From positions 1 to 12,105 of the forward strand of contig CAYNFT010000064.1 in the NCBI GenBank assembly GCA_964396535.1: a stretch of DNA of 12,105 nt, in the 5' to 3' direction. Positions 6,120 through 12,105 of the stretch are shown one piece after another. The position numbers and the translations under genes are program-made. A model generated the notes under the pieces. That model worked only from the letters and a program-made list of their open reading frames with translations. It had not been told where the DNA came from and searched no databases. Source of the DNA: CAYNFT01 sp964396535. GTDB lineage: Bacteria > Chloroflexota > Dehalococcoidia > Dehalococcoidales > UBA2162. Within the stretch, counting starts at the first letter, position 1. Each line of letters begins with the position of its first letter.

Positions 6120-6812
6120 TTACTCTGGTTTAACAAACCGATAGCCAATGCGCGGTTCGGTCACAATGAACTGAGGATTTGAGGGGTCATCTTCTATCTT
6201 ACGTCTGAGCTGGGTGATGAAAGTGCGAACATATTCGGTCTCATCACCATATTCCGGGCCCCAGACATTATGCAGTATCTCTCTGTGGGTTAGCACTTTT
6301 CCGCAATTGGAAACCAGATATGCCAGCAGTTCGTACTCTGTCCGCGTGAGTTTGACAATTTGCCCCCTCCGTTTAACTACCCGCTTAGAAAAGTCGACTT
6401 CCAGTTCTCCGGCATTGAACTTGGGAATGTCAGTGGTTGTGCTTGCAGAACGCCGCAGAGCAACTCTAATTCTGGCTAGTAGCTCTTCTACGCCAAAGGG
6501 CTTGGTAATATAATCGTCAGCACCCTCGTCCAGCGCTCTAACCTTGTCTTTTTCGTCTCCCCTTACACTCAAAATTATGATGGGCATATCTGCCCATTCC
6601 CTTATCCGGTGGCAAGCTTCTATGCCATCCATTCGGGGCATATTCACGTCTAGCACGATTAAATCCGGGAGAACACGTTCTGCCATTGCCACAGTCTCGA
6701 TGCCATCCTGGGCAAGATATACCTCGTAGCCCCGAGCCTCTAAGTTGGCACGAAGAAACATGCGTATCTTTGGTTCGTCATCAGCGATGAGAATTCTGGT
6801 TTTTTTAGTCAT
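6120..6812 (-). CDS. OmpR/PhoB-family response regulator
   Basis: A 230-aa two-domain regulator. The receiver domain (1-120) has the acidic pair D11-D12, phosphoacceptor D55 in VLDVNMP, S82 at the conserved Ser/Thr position and K104 in TKPFG. The winged-helix effector domain (about 130-228) shows KLTRTEYELLAYLVSNCGKV and YVRTFITQLRRKIEDDP, ending in the wing motif RIGYRF. The whole resembles the KdpE/PhoP/PhoB group. It starts 13 bp behind the histidine kinase stop, so the two form an operon and this protein is the kinase's likely phosphorylation partner. The ATG at 6812 follows a TGAGG. The 7+4 repeats just past its end are a plausible DNA target. I find no hairpin-plus-U-run terminator after the stop. 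The input signal is not evident, so no specific symbol is given. Confidence 0.95.
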   Translation of the reverse strand: MTKKTRILIADDEPKIRMFLRANLEARGYEVYLAQDGIETVAMAERVLPDLIVLDVNMPRMDGIEACHRIREWADMPIIILSVRGDEKDKVRALDEGADDYITKPFGVEELLARIRVALRRSASTTTDIPKFNAGELEVDFSKRVVKRRGQIVKLTRTEYELLAYLVSNCGKVLTHREILHNVWGPEYGDETEYVRTFITQLRRKIEDDPSNPQFIVTEPRIGYRFVKPE

Positions 6813-6825
6813 TTAGTTTCAAGCC

Positions 6826-8298
6826 TCACTTGTCGCCGGGTAGCGCAACAGGCAATCTAAAGTAGAAAGTGGAGCCATGTCCGATTTTACTCTCGGCCCA
6901 AATCTGCCCGCCGTGACTGAGAATAATGGTCTGGCAAACAGCCAGGCCTAGACCAGTACCCCCGGGCATTTTTCGATTCTGGCTTCCACGGTAGAACTTG
7001 TCGAATATTTTCTCCATGTCCTTCTGTGGTATTCCCGCACCCTGGTCAGACACGCTTACCTCTATCATACCATCCTCATTCTGGGCCGCTATGGTTATGC
7101 AGGTACCTTCTTCAGAGTAAGCAGCAGCATTCTCTAGCAGGTTAATCAGTACCTGTCTTATTTGATTATAGTCGGCGTAGATTTCCGGCAAATCAGTCCC
7201 CAAATCAGTCTCGAAGGTGTACTTTTGTTGAACCAACTTCTGCCTTTCCATAACTCCACTGATAATGTCCGTAATATAGCAGTGTTCCTTCTCTGGTTTC
7301 CAGACACCTGCCTCAAGCCGGCTCATGTTGAGCAGATTGGTAACGAGACTGGCTAATCTGTCTGTCTCCTCGCTTATGCCGACTAAAAGCGTTTCTCTGG
7401 TTGTATCATCCAATTTTATATCTTTCTGCAGGAGGCTACTAACGATTCCCTTTATGGAGGTCAATGGTGACCGCAGCTCGTGAGAGACATTAGACAAAAG
7501 GTCAGATTTCAGTTGGTTGAGTTCGATAAGCTCCGTCTCAACCTTTTTCCGCTGTGTGATGTTTCTGAATGTGGCTAGTTGGCAAACTTCCCCATCGGAA
7601 TCAGTGAAGGGTGAAGCAATCACATCATAAGTTCTGCCATCTGTGAAGTTATACTCCAATCTCTCAGTTGTCCCACCTATAACATTTGGTAGCTTGCAGG
7701 TTTGGTCGCAGGGGCTATCAAAGTCGTGCAGGTATTCATAGCAGTAAGAGCCGGTGCCTTCACCGAATTCCCTTACCATGCTTGGATTCGTAAAGCGTAT
7801 CCTGTAATCAGGGCCAATAAGTAATACCCCGTCTTCCATTCTCTCCAGTATCCCCAGAAGCTTGTCTCTCTCACTCTCTATCAGAGCCTCAAGACGGCTA
7901 CGCCGTTCAGACTCATTGTGCACCATTCCGGTAAGGGTACCCATGATGCCCGCAACTATAGTAAAAAGCACCATTCTAATTGTCGGGTCGGTAAAAGGAG
8001 ATATAATCAAAGCGCGGGGTAAAAAGACAATAAAAGAAGCAAGTGTAGTAATCAACGCCCATTTTACCCTGAAGATATAGCCAGTATAGATTACTGGAAT
8101 TAGAAAAAAGAGGCGATGTACATCGTGTACGCCGTAGAAGAAATCCCAGCGTAGGGCCTCCCACCCGGCGAGGTCCACCAGTTCTCCAAAGTAGTAGACT
8201 ATGCTGTAGTACACAAATAGGAAGGTTATAAAAGACCTGTGGAAGTCGCGTCTTCTGAGCACGTCTAAGAGTCTACGGCGAAAAGTAAGCTCGTCCAC
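6826..8298 (-). CDS. Membrane sensor histidine kinase with PAS domain
   Basis: A 490-aa kinase. Residues 22-127 hold about four hydrophobic spans with hardly any extracellular loop, suggesting sensing within the membrane or from the cytoplasm. A short coiled linker (128-150) leads to a PAS domain (about 148-250) containing three close cysteines, C186, C197 and C201 (SYCYEYLHDFDSPC, then CDQTC), a pattern that could bind metal, an Fe-S cluster or respond to redox. The kinase core follows: H-box VSHELRSP with H273, N-box around N390 (NLLENAAAYS), G1 DQGAGIP (D418), F-box FDKFYRG and G2 GGTGLGL (446-452). All catalytic residues are present. The start is a GTG with AAGGA 8 nt upstream. It is the first gene of the operon with the response regulator. 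The ligand is unknown. Confidence 0.95.
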   Translation of the reverse strand: MDELTFRRRLLDVLRRRDFHRSFITFLFVYYSIVYYFGELVDLAGWEALRWDFFYGVHDVHRLFFLIPVIYTGYIFRVKWALITTLASFIVFLPRALIISPFTDPTIRMVLFTIVAGIMGTLTGMVHNESERRSRLEALIESERDKLLGILERMEDGVLLIGPDYRIRFTNPSMVREFGEGTGSYCYEYLHDFDSPCDQTCKLPNVIGGTTERLEYNFTDGRTYDVIASPFTDSDGEVCQLATFRNITQRKKVETELIELNQLKSDLLSNVSHELRSPLTSIKGIVSSLLQKDIKLDDTTRETLLVGISEETDRLASLVTNLLNMSRLEAGVWKPEKEHCYITDIISGVMERQKLVQQKYTFETDLGTDLPEIYADYNQIRQVLINLLENAAAYSEEGTCITIAAQNEDGMIEVSVSDQGAGIPQKDMEKIFDKFYRGSQNRKMPGGTGLGLAVCQTIILSHGGQIWAESKIGHGSTFYFRLPVALPGDK

Positions 8299-8591
8299 CT
8301 TGTTTTTCCTTGATTGCTTAGATCTTACAACAGTAGTGTCCCGCTATGATTCTGTTTCCAGTCTATAAAGTTGGGTAGTAACTTAGTAGTATCTTATTTT
8401 AGCATAACTTTACTATATCACGAACTCAAACACGGCAAATGAGAGTCCAAAGTATTAGAGCTGAAATTCCTCTGATTCCTCATGACAAGGTCCTCTCTCC
8501 CTCCCGGATTATACTCTGACCCTGCCAGACCTTCCTAATCTTCCTAACCTATTGTGTCCAGCCTTAGGGGTTCACTCCAGACTTACTTATA
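8299..8591. other. Intergenic region upstream of the kinase operon
   Basis: No gene is convincing. It separates the minus-strand kinase from the plus-strand tRNA-like element and should hold the kinase promoter. The best candidate is the extended -10 TGCTAAAAT on the minus strand at 8396-8404. Confidence 0.4.
8396..8404 (-). promoter_or_regulatory. Extended -10 candidate for the kinase-regulator operon
   Basis: TG-C-TAAAAT on the minus strand matches an extended -10 (5/6 plus the TG). The region 17 bp upstream (TTCGTG) is a poor -35. The leader to the GTG at 8298 would be about 90 nt. Confidence 0.35.
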
Positions 8592-8620
8592 TTGACCGGC
8601 GAATCTCTATCCAATATAAT
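8592..8620 (+). promoter_or_regulatory. Near-consensus sigma70 promoter for tRNA-like element 2
   Basis: TTGACC (8592-8597) and TATAAT (8615-8620) are separated by 17 bp. The layout repeats that of the promoter at 978-1006, with the start expected near 8628, again right in front of AAAGGAGGCAAG. A second overlapping TATAAT lies at 8620-8625. Confidence 0.8.
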
Positions 8621-8627
8621 ATAATTC

Positions 8628-8747
8628 ATAAAGGAGGCAAGTGGTTCCTGCCTTTTCCCCTCGGTGCCTTCCAAGCAGGTTGTCACGGGTTCGAGTCCCG
8701 TCTCCCGCTCCAAAAGCTGGGCAACTCCCTGCCCAGGGGGAAAATAA
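8628..8747 (+). ncRNA. tRNA-Gly-like RNA element, copy 2
   Basis: Positions 8668-8712 match copy 1 (1069-1113) with one change in 45 nt and include the T arm, CTCCCGC acceptor strand and CCA. AAAGGAGGCAAG opens the element, as in copy 1. Here a 5' anticodon strand CCTGC (8647-8651) exists that pairs with GCAGG (8675-8679), but the loop is 23 nt where a tRNA has 7, as if about 16 nt were inserted in the anticodon loop. A 7-bp hairpin CTGGGCA/TGCCCAG (8717-8736) follows the CCA. TTTTCCCC (8653-8660) is fully complementary to GGGGAAAA (8737-8744), a long-range 8-bp pairing that would close the whole 3' domain and excludes simple nesting with the anticodon stem. No U-run terminator is seen, so transcription may continue into the aldo/keto reductase at 8817. 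Confidence 0.6.
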
Positions 8748-8816
8748 CCATAAAGTGACCGACCGCCAGTAAATAATTAATTTTAAACAGGCTGGATAGC
8801 CGGAAAGGGTGTTATT

Positions 8817-9785
8817 ATGCAGTATAAAAAATTGGGAAGAACAGGGCTTAAGGTTTCGGCACTGTGCCTCGGTACTATGACCTTCGGAGCCCAGGTGGAG
8901 GAGACAGAGGCTTTGAAAATAATTGGGAAAGCTCTGGAAGATGGGGTCAACTTCTTCGATACTTCTAATGCATATGTTCAGGGAAAGTCTGAGGAAATCG
9001 TTGGCAAGGCGCTGAAGAAAGAGCGCCAATCCGTGGTACTGGCTACGAAGGTTTCACTCAGGATAGGACCGGGCGTTAATGATTCAGGACTATCACGCAA
9101 GCACATAATGAGGGGAGTAGAGGACAGCCTGCGCCGTCTGGGGACAGACTACATTGACCTCTATTACGCTCATATGCCAGACCACGACACGCCTATAGAG
9201 GAAACATTACGCGCTCTGGATGACCTGGTTCGTCAGGGGAAGGTGCGCTATATAGCCTGCTCTAACTTCCATGCCTGGAGGCTCTGCAAGGCGCTGTGGG
9301 TGAGTGACCTCCGCAATTTAGCACGGTTTGATTGTGTTCAGTCGCCATATAACCTGCTTACCCGGGACATTGAAAATGAGCTGCTGCCCCTTTGTGCCAG
9401 TGAGGGAGTGGGAGTATGTGTCTATAATCCTCTGGCAGCCGGCCTACTTACCGGTAAGCATGACCCGAATAAGCCACCGGCTGAAGGAACCAGGTTTGCT
9501 CTTGCACAGGGGTATTATCAACGGTACTGGTCGGATATTAACTTTAAAGCGGTAGCCAGTCTTGGAAAGATTGCCAAGGAGCATGACCGGAGTCTGGCCC
9601 AGTTTGCCTTAGCTTGGATACTGAGTAATGAAACAATAACTTCACCTATCTGCGGTGCTTCTTCAGTTAAGCAGTTAGAAGAGAACCTGGGAGCTACTGA
9701 AGTAAAATTATCAGAAGAAGAACTCGCCGGCTGCAACGAAGTATGGCAGCAGTTTAGGCCAGTTAGATTCTCCTACGGAAGGTAA
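8817..9785 (+). CDS. Aldo/keto reductase
   Basis: A 322-aa NAD(P)H-dependent oxidoreductase with the (beta/alpha)8 barrel of the AKR superfamily, which reduces aldehydes and ketones in the cytoplasm. It begins MQYKKLGRTGLKVSALCLGT, the standard N-terminal strand pair of the AKR11/YhdN-like group. The catalytic tetrad is complete: D48 and Y53 (FFDTSNAY), K78 (VLATKV) and H119 (LYYAHMPD). GVEDSLRRLGTDYIDLYYAH (100-119) is a core signature. GASSVKQLEENLGA near the C-terminus is the usual cofactor-phosphate binding stretch. Length is normal. AAAGGGT precedes the ATG at a suitable distance. The nearest promoter is the one driving tRNA-like element 2, so the structured RNA may be its 5' leader. Substrate cannot be told from sequence. 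Confidence 0.95.
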   Translation: MQYKKLGRTGLKVSALCLGTMTFGAQVEETEALKIIGKALEDGVNFFDTSNAYVQGKSEEIVGKALKKERQSVVLATKVSLRIGPGVNDSGLSRKHIMRGVEDSLRRLGTDYIDLYYAHMPDHDTPIEETLRALDDLVRQGKVRYIACSNFHAWRLCKALWVSDLRNLARFDCVQSPYNLLTRDIENELLPLCASEGVGVCVYNPLAAGLLTGKHDPNKPPAEGTRFALAQGYYQRYWSDINFKAVASLGKIAKEHDRSLAQFALAWILSNETITSPICGASSVKQLEENLGATEVKLSEEELAGCNEVWQQFRPVRFSYGR

Positions 9786-10079
9786 GAGTTATTATTTACC
9801 ATCCACCGGCTCCGGACCGTATCTATTATCGGCTAACTCAAGGAGAAAATGAGGCGGGTTCGGGTCCCATCTCCCGCTTTATAGGCACAAAGGACAGGCT
9901 CAAAATCTCGACTCGTAGCGGCTCTCCGTGTGGCCGGGGGAATCCAAACTTTTTCACTGTTTCTCTAATCATTAGCCTGCCGATGGGTAAAAACAGAGCA
10001 TCTACCCGTCACCTCTTTCACGAATTTGGTTCGATGGATAACTCAGGTATATTAACATATGTGATTGGACACTGTAACA
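9786..10079. other. Intergenic region with the third tRNA-like remnant
   Basis: Convergent spacer between the reductase and the GYD gene. Apart from the tRNA-like remnant at 9840-9880, I see no ORF, no promoter of quality and no clear terminator. Confidence 0.4.
9840..9880 (+). repeat. tRNA-Gly-like element, shrunken copy 3
   Basis: AAGGAG (9840-9845) is followed after 7 nt by GGCGGGTTCGGGTCCCAT and CTCCCGCT (9853-9878). Relative to copies 1 and 2 it keeps the AAGGAG, the T-arm sequence and the acceptor 3' strand with discriminator, but has lost the intervening part and the CCA (TTTA instead). GGAG can pair with CTCC, leaving something like an acceptor-T minihelix; AGGCGGG can alternatively pair with CCCGCTT. 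No strong promoter precedes it. Confidence 0.5.
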
Positions 10080-10406
10080 TCACCTACCAGGAGGCCGATA
10101 GCCCAGGCTGGCCGCTTTTTTACATATATCCACCGCTTCAGGCAAGGTAAGAAGCGGTATGTATTTAATAGATGATGCCGCTCCCTCGGCCATAAACGTT
10201 ACACCTACCGTGTATACGTTTTTCAGGTCAGGAGACTCCACAATCAGATAAGTCTTGTTCTCTATGCCAGAGACGTAATACTGCTCTAACTTACAACCTG
10301 CCGCCTCAAAAATAGGTTTGAGAACCTCACCACGGTCCTCGGGATTCTGCAACATGCCTGAAAAGGCCGGAGATGCTAAAGTCTCCTCTATTAAATACTT
10401 TGCCAT
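10080..10406 (-). CDS. GYD-domain protein
   Basis: A 108-aa protein matching the GYD family of small, probably dimeric ferredoxin-fold proteins of unknown function. It starts MAKYLIEETLASPAFSGM, the usual first strand and helix. KLEQYYVSGIENKTYLIVES (about 39-58) corresponds to the family's G-x-Y-D segment, here GIENKTY, so the name-giving residues are altered. IKYIPLLTLPEAVDICKKA (79-97) is the typical last strand and helix, ending in YRPPG. The ATG at 10404-10406 is chosen because AAAGGAG lies 9 nt upstream; a longer frame to 10448 lacks this. Upstream on the same strand are a promoter, a terminator-like hairpin, a 13-aa leader ORF and a possible pseudoknot, so expression is likely controlled in the leader. 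No enzymatic role can be assigned. Confidence 0.8.
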   Translation of the reverse strand: MAKYLIEETLASPAFSGMLQNPEDRGEVLKPIFEAAGCKLEQYYVSGIENKTYLIVESPDLKNVYTVGVTFMAEGAASSIKYIPLLTLPEAVDICKKAASLGYRPPGR

Positions 10407-10441
10407 ATTAATAATCTCCTTTCTTCTTCGTGAGTTATCAT

Positions 10442-10492
10442 CCCTCACTGCCTACCGCAAAACTGAGGGGTGTCCAAATTGAGCATAGGCAG
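10442..10492 (-). promoter_or_regulatory. Possible H-type pseudoknot in the GYD leader
   Basis: Read on the minus strand, CTGCCTA (10492-10486) pairs with TAGGCAG (10454-10448), and CCCTCA (10469-10464 region) with TGAGGG (10447-10442). The two helices interleave and their 3' strands are contiguous, the geometry of an H-type pseudoknot with 7-bp and 6-bp stems. The first helix covers the start codon of the leader ORF, so folding and translation would exclude each other. Confidence 0.4.
10445..10486 (-). CDS. Short leader ORF, 13 aa
   Basis: AAAGGAGGTG (10502-10493) lies 6 nt before an ATG at 10484-10486, a near-ideal ribosome site. The peptide is MLNLDTPQFCGRQ, stopping at TGA 10445-10447, about 38 nt before the GYD start. 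The ribosome site is better than those of most genes in the window. The ORF contains the arms of the proposed pseudoknot, so ribosome passage would open it. No run of one amino acid suggests a classical amino-acid attenuator. Confidence 0.45.
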   Translation of the reverse strand: MLNLDTPQFCGRQ

Positions 10493-10509
10493 CACCTCCT
10501 TTCTAAATC

Positions 10510-10559
10510 AAAAAGGGCACCTTTCACCCTATATCTCAACTATAGGTCGCAGTGCCCTT
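10510..10559 (-). terminator. Terminator-like hairpin inside the GYD leader
   Basis: On the minus strand AAGGGCAC (10559-10552) pairs with GTGCCCTT (10520-10513), followed by TTT GATTT; nested inside is CCTATA/TATAGG (10546-10541 with 10533-10528). The U-run makes it an intrinsic terminator in the minus direction only. It lies 60-110 nt after the promoter and before the leader ORF, the position of an attenuator. A TGAGAT...GGTGAAA motif occurs once in its 3' half (10538-10522) and once just upstream (10573-10561). Confidence 0.6.
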
Positions 10560-10624
10560 GTTTCACCATCTCAGCCTCTTAAACCGGTATTCTATTTTGA
10601 GGTCGTTTTACACGTTGTTATTTG

Positions 10625-10653
10625 AGTTTAGCGCTCACCTGTATACTTGTCAA
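10625..10653 (-). promoter_or_regulatory. Sigma70-type promoter for the GYD leader
   Basis: On the minus strand TTGACA (10653-10648) and TAAACT (10630-10625) are 17 bp apart; the -35 is perfect, the -10 is 4/6. The start near 10618 gives a leader of about 210 nt before the GYD ATG. Confidence 0.55.
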
Positions 10654-10782
10654 TGCACATTGTGTATCAACTGAATTAGGAATTTGATAAGGGGAAACTG
10701 AAAATTTCGGTGTTGAGATATGTGACAGAATGGACATTTAGTATCATGGATAGCCATGCTAAATACAGGTGCCCAATTCTTG

Positions 10783-10791
10783 TGTTATAAT
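10783..10791 (+). promoter_or_regulatory. Extended -10 promoter for the VIT1-like gene
   Basis: TGT-TATAAT is a perfect extended -10, about 22 bp before the ATG at 10813. The -35 region is poor (ATACAG), as extended -10 promoters allow. The start near 10798 leaves a leader of about 15 nt containing AGAGGA. Confidence 0.6.
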
Positions 10792-10812
10792 TCACGATAG
10801 AGGAAATTGGCT

Positions 10813-11934
10813 ATGGCCGAACTGACAGCCAAAGAAAGTGATGCATTACTCAACGCAGTGAGAAAAATCTATGCCTACAAACTCATGCAGGCTATGGGTT
10901 ATCAAAGACTGATAAAAAAGGCAACCGAAGAGAGAACCAGGCAGCTCTTAGCGGAAATCAGCGCCAATGAACTCAGTGATGCTAAATCCTGGTCACAAAG
11001 AATCGAGAAGTTAGCAGACGGCGACAAGAAATCTCGCAGAGCTGCTTTTTTAAATCAAAGAGTTGGGCTTATGATGGGCATTTTAGGTACCAAGGGTTTC
11101 TTCGAGTGGGCTATCATTGCCGAAGACGAGAGCGTCGAAGATCTTTCTGTTCAAGCGGCGAATATCAGCGACTTGGCCACTTCGGAGGAATGGACCAGAG
11201 TAGCTTCTGACGAGCGGTTACATATAGAGAGGATCAAAAAAGAGGTCTTGGGTATGGAGGGATGGGAGATGGGAGGTGGTGGTGGAGTAAGAGATGTCAT
11301 CTTTGGAGCTAATGACGGCTTGGTATCAATACTGGCACTTGTCGCTGGAGTTTACGGGGCAATTACAGAAAGCCACCCTATTCTCATAGCCGGCATTGTC
11401 GGGGCGGTTGCCGGGGCCATATCTATGGGCGCTGGGGCTTACTTGTCATCTAAATCAGAAAAGGAAGTGACTGAGAAAGAAAGCGACAGAAAAGGGGTCA
11501 AGAGAAAAGGGACTCCTGAAGAAGAGAGGGAGAGCCTGGTCAAGTTCTACCAGGTAAGAGGATTCAAGAGACGGGATGCAGAGGTTGTTGCAGACAGAGT
11601 AGCTCTACAGGTGGAGTCAAGGGAGTCCTATACCATCGGAGAGGAGGTCGGGCTGGCCTCAGAAGAATCATGGCCTCCGAGCAAAGCGGCTCTTTTTACC
11701 GGGCTATCATTCGCTGTTGTATCTCTTATTCCCATCATGCCCTTCGCCTTTATGGAGGTAAACCCAGCAGTGATAACGGCGGCAATCGCCAGCATAGGCT
11801 GTCTCTTCTTAGTTGGAGCCAGTAAAGCCATCTTCAGCAGACAGAGTTGGGTTCGGAGCGGGATTGAGATGATGGCGATAGGTACCCTAGCCTCAGTGGT
11901 GACGTATGCCATAGGACTGTTAATCCCAGTCTAG
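10813..11934 (+). CDS. Ferritin-like/VIT1 (CCC1-type) fusion membrane protein
   Basis: A 373-aa protein with two parts. Residues 5-145 form a rubrerythrin/ferritin-like helical domain; residues 157-373 form a VIT1/CCC1-type transporter domain, opening with RDVIFGANDGLVSILALVAG and followed by hydrophobic segments. The layout matches the erythrin-vacuolar iron transport (MbfA-like) family, in which the ferritin domain binds iron and the membrane part exports or stores it. Diiron-type residues are partly changed: the C-terminal motif is DERLH (133-137) where EExxH is usual, and the N-terminal motif is ELSDAKSW (53-60), with Asp at the usual His. The cytoplasmic stretch SEKEVTEKESDRK after the second span (about 215-230) is Glu/Lys-rich as in VIT1 metal-binding helices. 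The ATG at 10813 is preferred because AGAGGA lies 8 nt upstream; a TTG at 10807 is in frame. Mn or Fe as substrate is inference. Confidence 0.88.
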   Translation: MAELTAKESDALLNAVRKIYAYKLMQAMGYQRLIKKATEERTRQLLAEISANELSDAKSWSQRIEKLADGDKKSRRAAFLNQRVGLMMGILGTKGFFEWAIIAEDESVEDLSVQAANISDLATSEEWTRVASDERLHIERIKKEVLGMEGWEMGGGGGVRDVIFGANDGLVSILALVAGVYGAITESHPILIAGIVGAVAGAISMGAGAYLSSKSEKEVTEKESDRKGVKRKGTPEEERESLVKFYQVRGFKRRDAEVVADRVALQVESRESYTIGEEVGLASEESWPPSKAALFTGLSFAVVSLIPIMPFAFMEVNPAVITAAIASIGCLFLVGASKAIFSRQSWVRSGIEMMAIGTLASVVTYAIGLLIPV

Positions 11935-11947
11935 CCCCACATGGCAC

Positions 11948-12105
11948 CTAAATAATCTCCCACTCGCAGTAGGGGTCGCCGGCAGCGATACACTTTATTT
12001 CTCTGACATGCTTGTTCTTAACCGCTGAGAAAACACCATTCAAGAAACCTGTGGTGAAGTAGCATGAAGGCTGTGCGGTTTTCATTCGGAATCTTTCACA
12101 GTTCT
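11948..12105 (-). CDS. V4R-domain protein, C-terminal part
   Basis: The minus strand is open from the right edge to a TAG at 11948-11950 and encodes the last 51 residues of a protein. CYFTTGFLNGVFSAVKN, then VREIKCIAAGDPYCEWEI, match the end of the V4R (4-vinyl reductase) domain, a small ligand-binding fold found in bchJ-like proteins, XylR/DmpR-type regulators and methanogen-type proteins. The conserved Cys pair (K-C-I and PYC) and the GD-P-C pattern are present. The 5' part is outside the window, so whether it is a regulator or a stand-alone sensor cannot be said. Its end lies 13 bp from the convergent stop of the VIT1-like gene. Confidence 0.75.
   Translation of the reverse strand, partial: NCERFRMKTAQPSCYFTTGFLNGVFSAVKNKHVREIKCIAAGDPYCEWEII

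Noticed and set aside
8607..9029. Minus-strand ORF containing GAGDGTRTRDNLLGRHR
   Set aside because: This phrase is the antisense of a tRNA T arm and acceptor region, a widespread false protein; the rest is antisense to the aldo/keto reductase.

Overview
The window looks like a chromosomal segment from an anaerobic bacterium, most plausibly a Dehalococcoidia-like member of the Chloroflexota. That is inference from moderate GC, AT-rich spacers, the style of the two-component pair and the mix of accessory genes. No ribosomal or other phylogenetic marker is present, so the assignment is tentative. Genes are loosely packed, both strands are used, and long spacers hold promoters, structured RNA and decayed genes.

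Left part (1-5016): an unrecognised gene runs off the left edge on the minus strand. A consensus promoter then drives a tRNA-Gly-like RNA element, followed by a 41-codon ORF and a frameshifted small gene. Next come a PlsY-type acyltransferase homologue, an alpha/beta hydrolase, a decayed C-terminal fragment of a nucleotidyltransferase-type left-handed beta-helix protein, and a DUF169 protein whose promoter predicts a leaderless mRNA with an inverted repeat over it.

Middle (5017-8300), all minus strand: a sensor histidine kinase and an OmpR-family response regulator form an operon. It is followed by four ATAAGGA repeats in the 7+4 spacing typical of PhoB/OmpR binding sites, a 31-codon ORF and a two-TM membrane protein with an internally duplicated tail. 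The repeats make the membrane protein the likely local target of the two-component system.

Right part (8300-12105): a second consensus promoter drives a second tRNA-Gly-like element, which leads into an aldo/keto reductase. A third, shrunken tRNA-like copy follows. Then come a GYD-domain gene with a long structured leader (promoter, terminator-like hairpin, 13-aa leader ORF, possible H-type pseudoknot), a ferritin-like/VIT1 fusion membrane protein likely tied to iron handling, and a partial V4R-domain gene at the right edge.

The most novel-looking feature is the dispersed tRNA-Gly-like element. Two copies each sit 7-9 nt behind a near-consensus sigma70 promoter and share an AAAGGAGGCAAG 5' end, a nearly identical tRNA 3' half, and a downstream hairpin that keeps its pairing with changed bases. 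A third copy is reduced to little more than the T arm and acceptor strand. None of the three is a canonical tRNA.
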